The notes: generated from the sequence alone by a model not told the origin. Positions 33,684-45,734 are shown, counted from the stretch's first letter. The stretch is 64,000 nucleotides of DNA from Myrica gale (GCA_963930655.1 OZ005619.1:1904501-1968500), one strand, 5' to 3'. Numbers and translations are program-made.

Positions 33684-35113
33684 GGCTTAACTGTGAGGTA
33701 TGTAAATAAGTCCAATGATTTCAACAATTAAATCCTTGAAATTGAGTTTTAAGAAAAAAACAAATCCCTCCGTTAATTTGCCGTATCCTTTAACGTTCAT
33801 CGCTGACGTAGCTTTAAATCCTTGTAGCCACGCGCACTATCTCTTCATTTCATCTGCGCCTGCGTTCGTGTGCTTTGCACGATTCCAGCTCAACGTTCGA
33901 AAGGACAAAAACCCAGTCTACTGGCCAAATGCCCAAGACCTCTCTTCCGGGTTTTAAAGCTTTAGCGCAGCCTTCTTCTTCTTCTTCTTCATTTTTGCCT
34001 AGCTAAACCAGTTCAAATCCCCACCTTGTTCAAAATTGTATCTTACAATCTCAGCCTTTCGTCCATCCATGAGGATCAAAAAGCGATGGCCTTCTCCTCT
34101 TTTGCTTTCACAGCTAGCAGTTGTACCTTAACTACTCAGTCAAGCAATGCAGGCGACGTTCTCCGGCTACCTGATTTGCAACTCGCCAAGGTCAGCAAGA
34201 TCAACGGATGGAGTTGCCCCTGCTATGGCGACTCAGAGGCGGCTAAAAAGACCGGTGCCCGGATAGTCATTCCGGCCAGAGGCAGCAGGTACTAGTGTAC
34301 AATGTGTTTTTCTTCTCCACATGGCGCTTGTTCTTCGCTCATCAACGTTTAACCATTGCTCGGTGACTTTTCGTGCTTGCCTTATAAATTGCTAATATTC
34401 TTGTAGGAACCACCAACACCCGCTGGAGAAGAAGAAATCGCTTCCGAATACAAAAGTTTTACTGCAACCATCCAACCAATACAAAGCAATATTAATGTTA
34501 GAAAATAAGAAAAAAAAGTGCAGTATTACCCGCTGCAGTTCTTTGGCACCAAAAAAACTAAAAGAGGATAAAATCCATTTGTCAGCACATGTGGCTCTTT
34601 ATATAATGGGACCGAACTTTTTTAACAGCAAGGGAGCAAATCCAACCATGAAAAAGTCAAATTTACAGCAAGCTTACAACATCCACGGTCATCGTTTCCT
34701 CCACCCACCTCGTCAAAGCGTCTTTTGATTGAGGTCTTGACAGAAACAAAAGGAGACTGACCAGCAACTCGGACGACCTGAGAGCAGTTTGTGATGAAAC
34801 TATAAGAGAGCTTGTGAAGGAGCAAAGCAGCAGAGCTAGTGTGAGGGAGAAGGAGGACTTCGTTGATGTGATGCTTCGAGTGCAGCAGAGTTTGTGTATT
34901 GTAATGCAACCCACAAGTGTCGCTCATTGATTGCCTAGGACGTGGATTTTAAATCCTAGTCAGCAAGTATCGTTAAGTGGTTTGACGAGGAGGGGACGAA
35001 GGGGCTTAAATTTTATGAGAACTCAACCTCGAGGGCTTAATTGTTGAAATCATTACCTCGGGTGTTTATTTGCAACCCTAGCATACCACAGGGGCCTCTG
35101 ATGCAATTAAGCT
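33684..35113. mobile_element. Pack-MULE-like element, 1.43 kb, perfect 9-bp target duplication
   Basis: The target duplication TAAAAACTA is exact at 33675-33683 and 35114-35122. The inverted ends begin GGCTTAACTG (left) and AGCTTAATTG (right, minus strand) and share ATGATTTCAACAATTAA further in, over about 120 bp. The interior holds a spliced-looking gene fragment (34086-34288) and no transposase. Confidence 0.9.
34086..34288 (+). pseudogene. Captured first exon, possibly of a plastid-targeted protein
   Basis: Sixty-seven codons starting MAFSSFAFTASSCTLTTQSS, Ser/Thr-rich and low in acidic residues like a chloroplast transit peptide, then INGWSCPCYGDSEAAKK and RIVIPARGSR. It ends at a donor-like GTACTA after AGGCAGCAG. 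I do not recognise the family. A possible second exon follows an acceptor at about 34405 but soon stops. The role of the parent gene is unknown. Confidence 0.45.
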
Positions 35114-35579
35114 TAAAAACTAAATCAAACCAAAAACAGAGTCGCAACACAGAATATAAGAACAAATGAAAGAGAATAGACACAGATCTCTTGAGAGAAA
35201 GGGTAGAAAGTTATTTCTTTTGTATTAGTATTGTAAGAAAGGGAAAATACAATTTTTTCAATCGGTAATGTTCGTTTTCAAGTTTTTTCTATGATTCAAA
35301 TTCATTCACAAAACTATCACCGAATATCTTAAGAATTCAAACATAAACACAAACACCAATACATTTAACACAATCTCCAACAACTTTTTACACAAATTTC
35401 AATACATTTAAAAAAAATTAACAAATTTTCTCTCTCTATACTTTTTCACTTAACTCCAATATTTTTTTTAAACAATTACATCAAATCATCTATCTCTATC
35501 ATTTACACAAACACCTATAAAATATTATTTTACATAAATATTCACAATTCTACTAGAATCTTACATTTTTTACAACAGG

Positions 35580-35960
35580 AACATGCATGAACTATCACTA
35601 TTTTATACTTTGCACCATAGATTATTATATTTGAGATATTAGATTTGTAAATTACTCATCTCTAACACATTGTGCCCTCTATCTATTTTTTCTATCAAAT
35701 TAGACGAAAAATGACTTTTGTTTAATACAAAATGTGAATTATACAATTAAAAAAGTCATATAGCAAGACTGCAAGTTACATTTAAGATCATAATCGTAAT
35801 TTTATTTTTATTTTTTTAAAAGTCAATTTCTATGCAATTTAACATGAAAAAATAGATGTGCAATGTGTTAGGCATGAGTAATTTGTGCTACAATACTACA
35901 AACGTGATAGTTTAAAGTGCAAAGTAAAAAATTTGTGATAATTGGTAAATAAAAAATGTA
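35580..35960. repeat. Foldback/MITE-like inverted repeat
   Basis: Left arm motifs AACTATCACTATTTTATACTTTGCAC and AATTACTCATCTCTAACACATTG are matched in reverse on the right by GTGCAATGTGTTAGGCATGAGTAATT and GTGATAGTTTAAAGTGCAAAGT. Exact ends were not fixed. Flanking 35130-35580 is AT-rich and gene-free. Confidence 0.65.
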
Positions 35961-36185
35961 TTGTTTTTGTAATAATGTGTACATATATCCTAAATTAATA
36001 GTGCATTAATTTTTGAAATGGTGGACAGAGACCTCCTAAAGGTTGAACTATTTTAATCATGTGTTCTCTCTTTCACTTTCCTTACCAAGTTCTTCTGTGT
36101 CATATACACTCACACAACGTACGTGTTACATTTCGACAATCAAATAAGGGGTTGTGGCCTGGAAATGCGACGTATTAAGGTGAGA

Positions 36186-37060
36186 GACTGTTCGGTTAAA
36201 AAAAATTCTCAGTATTTTTTTGAATTCTAACAATACAAAAAATTATACAACCAAACATCATATTTAACACAACATAAAAATAAGGGAAATATACAAATAT
36301 CACACTGAGTTTTAACGCCTTTTGTGAAAACTCACCGGGTTTTAAAAAGTTTCAAATTACTCACTAGGTTTATTATTTTTGTATAAAAACTCACTGAACT
36401 TAATGTCATTAGCCCCGTTTAACGGAAAATTTACCATGTCCAATCGCAATATGACACGTGTCACTAAATAAATAAAAATAAAAATAAATCTAAAATTAAC
36501 AAAAAAATGATTAATTAAAAAAACAAAAGGATCGAGCAACCTCGATCCTTTCACGGCGGAGGGGGAATACCCCCTCCACACCTGGCGCTTCCGAGGGAGG
36601 AGGGTCTCCCCCTTCCACCTCTGACCGCCCAGTTCTGGGCAGCCATGGGTGGACCTCCCCCACCCGTCGGCGTGGGTGGACCTCCCCCGGAGGCGCTAGG
36701 TGTGGAGGGGGATTCCCCCTCCGCCGTGACCTTTTGTTTTTTTAAAATTAATAATATTTTTTTGTTAATTTTAGATTTATTTTTATTATTATTTATTTAG
36801 TGACAAGTGTCATACTGTGATTGGACATGATGAATTTTCCGTTAAACGGGGCTAACGACATTGAGTTCAGTGAGTTTTTATACAAAAATGATAAACCTAG
36901 TGAGCAATTTGAAACTTTTTAAAACCCAGTGAGTTTTCACAAAAAGCGTTAAAACCCAGTGTGATATTTGTATACTTTCCTAAAAATAACTGCAACACGC
37001 ATACCAATAAAGTTAACCTCACCTAAAAATTCTCAAAAAACAACATAATTGAACATCCTC
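36186..37060. mobile_element. Harbinger-type MITE split by a nested MULE-MITE
   Basis: The outer pieces (36186-36283 and 36990-37060) together match, in reverse orientation, the intact 178-bp MITE at 50008-50185: shared ACAACCAAACAT, CAACACGCATACCAATAAAG and AATTCTCAAAA. The two pieces are contiguous in that intact copy, so the sequence between them was inserted later. Confidence 0.88.
36284..36980. mobile_element. MULE-MITE, 697 bp, long inverted arms, perfect 9-bp target duplication
   Basis: Arms of about 250 bp are near-perfect complements (left ATACAAATATCACACTG, right CAGTGTGATATTTGTAT). TAAAAATAA flanks both ends (36275-36283, 36981-36989). The GC-rich middle (about 36530-36730) has its own inverted GGCGGAGGGGGAAT blocks. 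It encodes nothing recognisable. Confidence 0.93.
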
Positions 37061-37062
37061 TA

Positions 37063-38100
37063 GTCAACAATTCAGAACTTTTTCTGTGATATAACGGAAA
37101 ATTACTGTCTTAAAAACTTAAGCTGACTGATAAATTTTATTATTTCAATTATATCTTTTAATACTTTTGACATCTCATTTATCCTTGTCGTTTTACCGTA
37201 CACTAACTTGTTTAATGCGTGAGAGTTGAGGATCAGGATCCTCTGTGCAATACTTACGGTATCACAGAGGGTCCAATTCGGTGAGAGGAAGAGATAAAAG
37301 TGTGGATTCCGGGCGGGACCCACACCTCTCTCTCTGCCTCTCACCGATGATTGGGGTTGTTGACTTACACTTGGTCATGATTCAGCTACTGACATAGGTG
37401 CTCCAATTCGCATCTAGCCCACGCTTAACTGGCAAGTCTGACTTTGTTTGGATATTTGGAAAAAAAACGTCTTTAAAAAGGAAGAAAATTTTTTTATCAA
37501 CCATTTTATGCTCCTCGAATCCTCATTCGAAATAGACACCTCTTCAACATGGTGGTTCCTCAGGTCCTCGCCCTTTCTCTGCAGACCTTAATCTAAAGTA
37601 CAATCACTTCTCAATTTTCTCTTCCCTGTAGACCCAACTCTATTAATTTCAACTATGTGGTTTGAGGCCTAGAACTCATTGACCCTAATTACCATCTGCT
37701 CACTTATTCCATCATAATCATAACTATAACTATTTTCTTACTGTCTTAAATCGTTTAATGAAAATAATATAAAATATCTAAAATTAATAATTGATAGATA
37801 CAGCGTCATATAAATAAGAATTATCAGTACAAAATATCAAGATCCGGTGAAAAATTATATTTATCTCATTATTTCAACCAAAATGAAGATTCCTTTTTAA
37901 TTGGTGGTACATGACACCATGTTATTCTCTTCCATTTGTTAAGCAAGATGATTAAACATCATTTGTTCGAAGTCGGAAACCTTACAAGTTTTTTTTGTTA
38001 AAATGCTTGTTCTGCTTAAAAACTCTCAATAGAATTGAAAGTATCGCCCTGAAAAAGTCCTCAAAGAATGCGTGGGAGTAAAGAAGAAGTGTTGAGGAGC
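37063..38100. other. Intergenic DNA with no recognised gene
   Basis: AT-rich, no paired ends, no coding exon recognised. It separates the MITE nest from a heptamer repeat at 38103. Confidence 0.4.
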
Positions 38101-38102
38101 AG

Positions 38103-38137
38103 TAAGCACTAAGCACTAAGCACTAAGCACTAAGCAT
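38103..38137. repeat. Heptamer microsatellite (TAAGCAC) x5
   Basis: Five head-to-tail copies of TAAGCAC, the last ending in T instead of C. Confidence 0.95.
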
Positions 38138-38265
38138 TCCTCGACGTGTCCGATTTAACAAGTTATTGGCTGCATATTTGGAGGAGTAATTTTGAAGGCT
38201 TTTTTTCTTTCTTCCTTTTCTTTTGTTTGTTTAATTTTTCTAATTTGCTTTTGGATAATTACTTT

Positions 38266-38530
38266 TTAGGGATAAATATAAAATTAGTCTTTGTGTTATA
38301 CGTAAAAATCGTTTTAGTCCCTGTGATATGAAATACATCGATTTAGTCCCTGTGATATGAAATGCATCGATTTAGTCCCTGTGATTCTATTTTTATTTGT
38401 TATTGGTCCTCCATCAGAAACTAATTTTATCACTTTCTGAAATTACAAGAACTATATTGATGTTTTTCATATCACACGAGATTAAAACAATTTTTACGTA
38501 TAGGAACTAATTTTACATTTATACAGGGAA
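38266..38530. mobile_element. MITE-like inverted repeat upstream of the second F-box gene
   Basis: Left arm ATAAATATAAAATTAGTC..GTGTTATACGTAAAAATCGTTTTAGTCCC is matched by the complement of the right arm near 38470-38525. A 30-bp unit (TTTAGTCCCTGTGATATGAAAT) is tandemly repeated at 38330-38385. Boundaries are approximate. Confidence 0.65.
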
Positions 38531-38777
38531 TTTTATATCACGATCTTTTTATATTCCCAAGAAATTAATATTTTATAATCTAAAAGTATTCTCAATTCCT
38601 TTTTGGAGAATTAAAAATGTTCAAAGCAGCCGCTTTAGATATTTTATTAGTATTTAATTAAAATACTATTCATTAATCTAAGGAGTATTTTGGCCGTTTG
38701 ATGCTCTTTACTCCTCTCTCTTTAGAGGAGGGCAAGCTTTGGAGAGTTTCTGCCACCTTCCCTCAAACTGTCAAAGA

Positions 38778-39986
38778 ATGCCGAGTACTAACAGAACCAA
38801 CGCAGCAGCGGAGAAGATCGCAGACAACGACGACATCTTGACGGAGATCCTCATCCGCGTCCCAGTGAAACCTCTCCTCCGCTTCAAATGCATGTCCAGA
38901 CGTTGGCTCTCTATTATCTCCGACCCTTACTTCTCTCGCCGCCATCAACACCACCACCATTGTTCATCTCTCTCTGGTATCTTACTCTGCAGAAGTATCC
39001 CATCGCACTACCAGTTCCTCCCTCTTGATGGAACCCGTTCTAACCCTCCCTTTAAATCCCTCGATTATATCTCCGACGACAGCAGCCATTTTCCTTCTCC
39101 TTCGGGTGTCAAGATCCTCCAGTCTCGCAATGGGTTGTTCCTGTGCCGTAGCCTCGAAAATAAATCGGGAGACAAAAGACATTGTTACTACGTTTGTAAT
39201 CCGACAACCAAGCATTTCTCAAAGCTTCCTTTCCCCAACACCGACTGGGCCTATGCGATATCTGGTCTTACCTTGGCTTTTGATCCTTCAAAATCTCCGT
39301 ATTACCAGGTGGTTTGCGTCCGAAGCACTGCGGTGTCGCCGTACAACTACCAAATCGAGGTATACTCGTCCGAGACTCGCGCTTGGAGGGCTTCGGGTTC
39401 TCCGTTCGTCGTGCCATATGACATGGTGTTCCACCAAGGGGTGTGTTGGAACGGGGCGGTTCACTGGCTTAGTCCTTCTGGAGCTGCAATGTACTTTAAT
39501 ATCGACAAGGAGGCTTTCGGCACAATGCCGAGCCCAATGCCGAGTCCTCCCCGCTCGGAAGCCCAGGGCACGAGGAGGTTCAGATATTTCGATGCGTCCG
39601 GTGGCCATTTGCATCTTATCGAAATTTATGGTGCTCGCACTACCCAATTCAAAATCCTTGAGATGGCGAGCGACTACGCTGGATGGTTCGTGAAGTACGA
39701 TGTCGATCTTAGTGGTATTGTTGTCTCGTACCCCGAGATGGTCCGGAACTTCCTCGACCAGCGAGATTCATGTTACTTTGCGTTCATTATAGTTTTTGTC
39801 CTTAGGAAGGAAGAGGAGGCGGAGCTCTTGTTGCACGTACCTGGTAAGATCGTATCCTATAATCTTAGGGATAGAAGTGTTAAGGAGCTTTGCGAGATAG
39901 GACCTTATCCCTTGGAGAACAGGAACACGTTGCAATTTGGATGGCTGGATGCGTATCCCTACGTTGACACTTTGGCTTGCGTTTGA
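38778..39986 (+). CDS. F-box protein, tandem-family member 2
   Basis: Intact single exon of 402 residues from the ATG at 38778, the start that lines up with its paralogue at 31072; an ATG at 38739 would add 13 residues. F-box at about residues 14-60 (NDDILTEILIRVPVKPLLRF, MSRRWLSIISDPYF), then a short His run and an FBA-like domain (YYVCNPTTKHFSKLPF, SPYYQVVCVRSTAVSPYNYQ, YSSETRAWRASGSPF, GAVHWLSPSGAAMYF, VPGKIVSYNLRDRSVKELCE). Predicted substrate receptor of an SCF ubiquitin ligase. A short MPSP-containing insertion after residue 250 is the main length difference. A MITE lies about 250 bp upstream and may sit in its promoter. Confidence 0.93.
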   Translation: MPSTNRTNAAAEKIADNDDILTEILIRVPVKPLLRFKCMSRRWLSIISDPYFSRRHQHHHHCSSLSGILLCRSIPSHYQFLPLDGTRSNPPFKSLDYISDDSSHFPSPSGVKILQSRNGLFLCRSLENKSGDKRHCYYVCNPTTKHFSKLPFPNTDWAYAISGLTLAFDPSKSPYYQVVCVRSTAVSPYNYQIEVYSSETRAWRASGSPFVVPYDMVFHQGVCWNGAVHWLSPSGAAMYFNIDKEAFGTMPSPMPSPPRSEAQGTRRFRYFDASGGHLHLIEIYGARTTQFKILEMASDYAGWFVKYDVDLSGIVVSYPEMVRNFLDQRDSCYFAFIIVFVLRKEEEAELLLHVPGKIVSYNLRDRSVKELCEIGPYPLENRNTLQFGWLDAYPYVDTLACV

Positions 39987-42900
39987 TGATATATATCTCT
40001 TTCCAGCTCATTGGTCTCGGGCGATTGTGGGTTACATTTGTTGCCATGTTTTCTTGGAGTTCCGAAAATGTTGAATTGCTAAGTTATATGCTTATTTATA
40101 CATTCGACTCCATGTGATGCGTAACTTATGGTAAGGAAGTATGGTATATATGATTGGAAACTTGCCATTGAATACGTAGTGATAAATTATTAGGAGATTA
40201 AAGGCGTTCTGCCTCATTGATTAGATTGTGTAATGACCTAAAACGAATTTCTCAACTAGGTGTATTTATTCCTATTGTGAATTGGTGAAATTAGCTAAAC
40301 AATGGATGCCATGAGGGAATTTTGCATCATGTTGGAATTTACTCTGTCCACTAAATTCCAGGAAATTTTGTTAGTAAAGAATACACAGGTTGCTTGGTTT
40401 TGACATTATTTTCTGCAACAACTTGATGACAATAAGACGAGATTCTGTTCTAGTGATTACATTAGCACAAGTATCGATATAGCCAAAGTTTGTTGAAGTG
40501 CATCCATGTTCATCACAATAATTGCAATTGATTGGGCTTGGGAGCGGATAAGATTCACCTCATGGCCTTTGCAATATTCAGATTAGAAATATATCTTAAA
40601 AATTTTGAATCTTCACGATTACACTTACTGGTTGTAAGGGGGATGTAATCATTAAATTCTTATGTTAGGCATCAAGGTGTCAAGAAAGACACTTTTATGT
40701 TGGGATGGTTGTTTCAGTCCTAAGCTGGATTGATATCATTGCATGACACTTGGAATTGTCCTTCATACATAAGGTCGACTTAGAGAGAGGGATAGGTATG
40801 TTAAGAAACAAGACTTTTCAGTGTCTTATTTTGCAATCACTTTTGAAAATGCTAAAATTTCCATCCACAAAATTAGATCACCTAATAAGTTTCAATCTGT
40901 CGCACTTAAATAGGGAAATAAGCCATCCACCTATCAATCATGGCAGCACACTCCTTAACCATGTATTCTGCAGCAAAGTGGCCTGCTCCCTGTATACAAG
41001 GACAAAGAACATATGAGACTCTGTTTAGGCCTCCACTCGAAAACATATTTGGATCAAGGAATTAATTGACGATTGTTCTTGCCTTTACAGTCACAAATGT
41101 CAAAGTGAAATAATCATTGATCAACTTCTTTGTGTACCTGCAAGTTCACGAGAAAGAGAACATATTTCAGGGTACTGTTATCTCAAGATTGGACCATAGG
41201 GGTAAAGAGACCTTTTTTTTTTGGCTGGCGTGGGGGGGGGGGTGTTGTGGGATTGCAAGGGATTAGAAACTTGTAACGCACCCTGCAGTTTGACCGCCAG
41301 TAGACCATACTCTCCAGCTTTCATCTGTAGTCAAACCAAGAGAACTAATCCATTGTTGTGTGCCAATGTGTGGAATGGACATGTCATGATCGCCACTGTT
41401 GGAAACCAAAAATTGTATTAGCCCATAATGTTACAAACTTAGATTTGCTTGCACTGCTATTGAAGTACTAAAGGCTAGTGAATTAGTCAAATTTCCTTAG
41501 CACAGATAAACAAACAAGAATAAAGACTAGGGTCCTATATAAGAAGTTGAGACAGAACTTAAGTCTAGGGTCCAAAGATTAGGCATTACTTACATAACCA
41601 TATTTTAGCCAGTGACTGGTGAAGAAAAAGGCAGGATTTTACTGCCCCAAACCTTTGATGCTATTTGCGGCAAAAAAACATGAAGAAAGAAAATGGTCCT
41701 TGATGTGCAGGGAAAGGTTTGCTTAAAGGGCCATACACGATTGATGAAAGAAGAGGTTTAGGCAAAACAAGGAAGGAATTTCAAGTTCGAGAACTTTATC
41801 ATAGAAAGCCAAAACATTTTGCTGATTCTTCTTATAATTGTATAGTTCACATGCATCGTTTTAAATTAGGAACTTGAATTGATAACGTGAAATGGCAGTA
41901 TGATAAATGGATGCAGATATGCTAGTAGTATCTTGCTAACTTTTACCTGTATACCAGAAGTCGTAGGTCAGCATTTGTTAGATTCCGGTGATAACCAACA
42001 ACATTGGTGACAGCCTTGGTATAAGCTAAGGTGGTATTGCAGTATTGCCAAAAAGTTTTTGTCCCCTGGTTGACATCACACAAGAAACTTCCAGTGAGTA
42101 TAGGTGGTGACTGTTGGATACTATGACATAAAATAATACACTGCACATACCTCTCGGACCCCAAGAGCTTCTTGGACACCTTTGTTGTTTGCCCAGATGT
42201 AGCAGAGCATATGATTATAACTCTGGTAGGAGTTGAGCAATGTGTGTAATCAGTTGAACTAGTTGAAAGTTAGATCAATTATCTTGGCATGTCCACACGC
42301 ATGCACTTAGAAAGAGAGGGAGAGATGTTTACCCGACACCAATGTGTAGTAGGACTAGACTTCTCTGAGAGATATCTTCGGACAGACTCTACATCTTCAG
42401 TTGGCTCGGGCATTGCATTACTGCAGTAGGGTTCCAAAATGTGTACCAAGTTTATGTCGTTTGTCAGCTGCAAGTTCAAATGATAACTTTGTCTGTGTCA
42501 GTGGAAGTTTGCTGATGAAACAGGTCTAACTAAAGACACTGTTTGTGGATCCTCTAACCTCACTGATAGCATCAACGTCTGAGGTGCATTCATAATTGCT
42601 AGCATCTACATTGACGAAATTGCCATCGCAACTTGTTTTCGCCGACTAGAAAGCATGAAACATAACATTTTAGAAGTTAGAACAACACACATTCAGTAAC
42701 AGAGATGCATAGACATAAGGCAAACCAAGATTATAAGACTTTTTTTTTATATAGTTAAAGATTATACGACTTGATAAACCTAAAAAGGATAACAGGGAAG
42801 GACAAATGAAAAACACTACTCTTGCTTGTAAACTGTGGAATCCTGCTCAGAGTATGTGAAATATGTTGCCTTATGTACGAATTTTATAGTTACTAGTATA

Positions 42901-43378
42901 ATGAAAAATGCCAACAAGAGACCCAATGGCTATGTCTATATCATAAAATATCCTTATAAAGTATGAAAGGTGTCATGTGATGTATATGATGTATCTTGCA
43001 TCGTGTTGAACCTAGTAAAATAATTTAATTGATGACATAAACAAGTTCCAAGGAAATATCCTTCTTTGCTTGGAGTCTGATTGGAGAAAGTTATAATGCA
43101 TTAAACTTGTCATAAGTTCATGATTATTTGTCTGGAATCATTTACCTGATAGAGTTGATCTGATATGAGAGCGAGCCGATTAGCATAAGTGACTCTAGCA
43201 TTCATGTCAGTGAATGAATCGGTGACTGGGTTCCCAAGCACATATCCCTGATAATAATTCAACAAAATATGTAAGAAAAACAAGACTGACGATTCAGAAT
43301 CATAGATGAAGTCTAAAAGGCTAGCGATTACTGTAATTACTCTAGAAGAGACATCTTAAGTTCATTTCCTATATCATT

Positions 43379-43576
43379 TTTTTTTTATGACGAGGAAATT
43401 CCCCAAAGCCGGACCCTTTTGGCCCAACCCTGAAGTACAAACCCCGGTCCACTGGACCAACCCCACAACCCAGGGAGCAGATAAGTCAAGGGCGATAATG
43501 GGGATGTTGGGGCTCGAACTTGGGACATGTTAGAACCCAAGGCGAAGCCTTACCACCACACCAAACCCTTGGGGGT
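43379..43576 (-). mobile_element. tRNA-derived SINE in SCPL intron 6
   Basis: On the minus strand it begins with a pol III A-box-like GTGGTGGTAAGGCTTCG and a B-box-like AAGTTCGAGCCCC about 40 bp on, and ends in an A-run (T-run on the plus strand at 43379). The same 20 bp flanks it at 43359-43378 and 43577-43596. Length about 200 bp is typical of plant SINEs. Confidence 0.94.
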
Positions 43577-44459
43577 AGTTCATTTCCTATATCATTAGAG
43601 AAGATAGTTAGAACATGCACCTTTAGATTAATCATCGGCACGCTTCCAGCCTCATTACCTACAACAGGATGATCAAACCCAATGCACATGTTAGATCTAC
43701 AGTTTTGAACACCTCTAACCGTCCCATTTCAATCCAGAAAAGCTTTTCATGCCTACCAGGGTTGATTAATTAGTTTGGATCAAGCGACAACTGAAGGGAG
43801 GGGGGGGGGAAGCTTTGGCAAGAAAAGACATACAGATTGGGGAGAAGAAGTTTGGGTAAGTATCGGTTCTCATCAACATAATTTACCTAGTACAATCTGC
43901 TGCACGATCATTGGGATTGGTATGCCAGAATACGAGTCACCACCCACGTACAGTTGATTTTTCAAAAATTGAGGGTGGATTTCCAACCACTGCATAACAG
44001 CTTAGAATTAAATAATTAAATTTAAACATCTTAATCGAACCCAAAAGAACAGAAACCTGGTCTTTACCAAATAATATTATAATTCTTTTTTCTTTTCTTT
44101 TTTCCACTTTCTCTTACACACCTTTTGTAGAAATTCATAGGCTTGTGCCGTAAATTTATAGTCGTCCATAATGTATCCATCTAAGCTCTCCGAATAAGAG
44201 AATCCAGTACCGACGGGTCCATCCATATATATGATGTTTAGGCCCTGAGAAAACCATAAGCATATTTCATCAAGATGACCAAAGAAATAAAGTTTGACAG
44301 TCGGTTTGGCACAAAAATGTGAGAAAAGATCGAACAATTGCAATTTGATTCACCACACCTTCGTCCATGCCCATGGATTATCCTGAAGTGTTGGTAGGCT
44401 TCCGTTGTAATCTCCGAGTGTGAAGGTCAAAGGACCTGCACAACAAAATTGTTCAGGGT

Positions 44460-44880
44460 ATGGTTTGGGCAATGATATGTTGCATTCAGATGAGGCCCAA
44501 AATGAGAGGCCAAATCCAGAAGACAACACCTAAGAAAGAAACCCAAACCATTCTGGTGGGTGTGGCGTGGGACCAAGAAGGCATGATTCGGAAGGACTTT
44601 TTAAGAGTCCCGGACACTTACAGAACTACTCTGAAGATGGAAGAACATGATGAAGAAGAAGGCGAGGCTGCAAAAGGTTATGGAGGAAAATCTGGGAAGA
44701 GAATAAGGAGATCTCTGAAAATGGAAAGAAGAGAAAGTGAAGAGAAAGGGAGGAGGAGGGGGAGAGGTAGAGGGAAGGAACTAGCGGGAAATACCTTCCC
44801 CTTTGGACCCAACAATTCCTTCCCTTCCAAATTTGAAGGAAAAGCAGGGGGAGACAGTAAATACACCGTTTGAACTCATT
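44460..44880. other. Purine-rich block in SCPL intron 2
   Basis: Strongly strand-biased (AG-rich on the plus strand, GAGGAGG and GGAGAGG runs), open for 137 codons in one frame only because of composition. No inverted ends or target duplications seen. Probably an inserted or expanded low-complexity sequence rather than a gene. Confidence 0.35.
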
Positions 44881-45734
44881 TCCTCTTTACTTCTTTCTCA
44901 GTAACCAAACATTCCAACCCAAATGTGAAAAACCAAAAAACGCAATGTACAATCCTATTTAGAAAGAAAAAAGAAACACATACCACTCTCAAAGAAAAAG
45001 CCGGCGAGACTAGAGCAACCGGGGCCTCCAGTGATCCAAAACACCAGAGGGTCTCGCGAAGCGCTCCTCTGGGACTCCACAAAATACTAGAATAGCTGCA
45101 CTGTCTCGTTATCCCCAACACCGATATACCTAAACGCAACAAGAACCGAATGGAATGCAGGCGCTGTTAGCATTCCCAGAGAGAAATGGGTAGAGCTGCC
45201 TAAAATACATTGTGAAATCATCAGTTACTCACCCAGTTTCTAGCGAGAAGGGCAGCTCTCCGGAATAACCAGGTAGAGTGGTGACGATGCTTGAGCTGTT
45301 TGAAGCGGAAGTATGTGTTACTAACAAAACCAACAGAAGAAGCAAACGCACACCTAGCCAACAAGGGTCGAGCAAAACTCTCAGAAACTCCTTGGTTGCT
45401 TTCGGTGCCATACTCAAATTGCGCCAAGAGCAAACTTTCTCTTGGCTGATAGAAACTTGTAGAAACGAAGATCCAGGAACTAGGAAGTAGGCTTACTTAT
45501 GGCGCTTTTTCTCTTTTCTCGTTGATGGCAGCTTTGACGTAATGTTGGTGGTAACGGTAAGTCTGAAATTCCTGTAGCTTGAAAGCTAGAAGGGAGGCAC
45601 CTACCTAAACGAACGGGATGAGGGAGATGAATAAAAACATTGGATTTCCTTGTCTGGTCACATGACTTATATGCACGTGGAGAAAACATGTCAAACCAAT
45701 GTCTCATAAAGAAATCAGGAAGTTTTGGCCTTTT

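Larger units (their letters stand above)
40906..45411 (-). pseudogene. Serine carboxypeptidase-like (SCPL) gene, 14 exons, one premature TAG
   Basis: Exons (high to low): 45233-45411, 44984-45129, 44359-44435, 44122-44244, 43887-43989, 43623-43660, 43146-43247, 42559-42645, 42333-42467, 42151-42222, 41947-42065, 41282-41395, 41083-41137, 40906-40989. They join in frame to 478 codons, the usual SCPL length. There is a signal peptide (LLLLLVLLVTHTSA), then PGYSGELPFSLETG and TGGPGCSS, with the catalytic triad intact: Ser in GGDSYSGIP (exon 5), Asp in SGDHD (exon 12), His in GAGHFAAEY (exon 14). SCPL proteins are secreted or vacuolar hydrolases or acyltransferases. The only lesion is TAG at 45087-45089 in exon 2, where the family has Tyr (F-stop-YF). 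Intron 13 uses a GC donor. It is either a young pseudogene, a null allele or a base error. Confidence 0.93.

Noticed and set aside
44460-44873. 137-codon plus-strand frame rich in Glu, Arg, Lys and Gly
   Set aside because: It results from a purine-rich low-complexity block in an SCPL intron on the opposite strand; the composition explains its openness.
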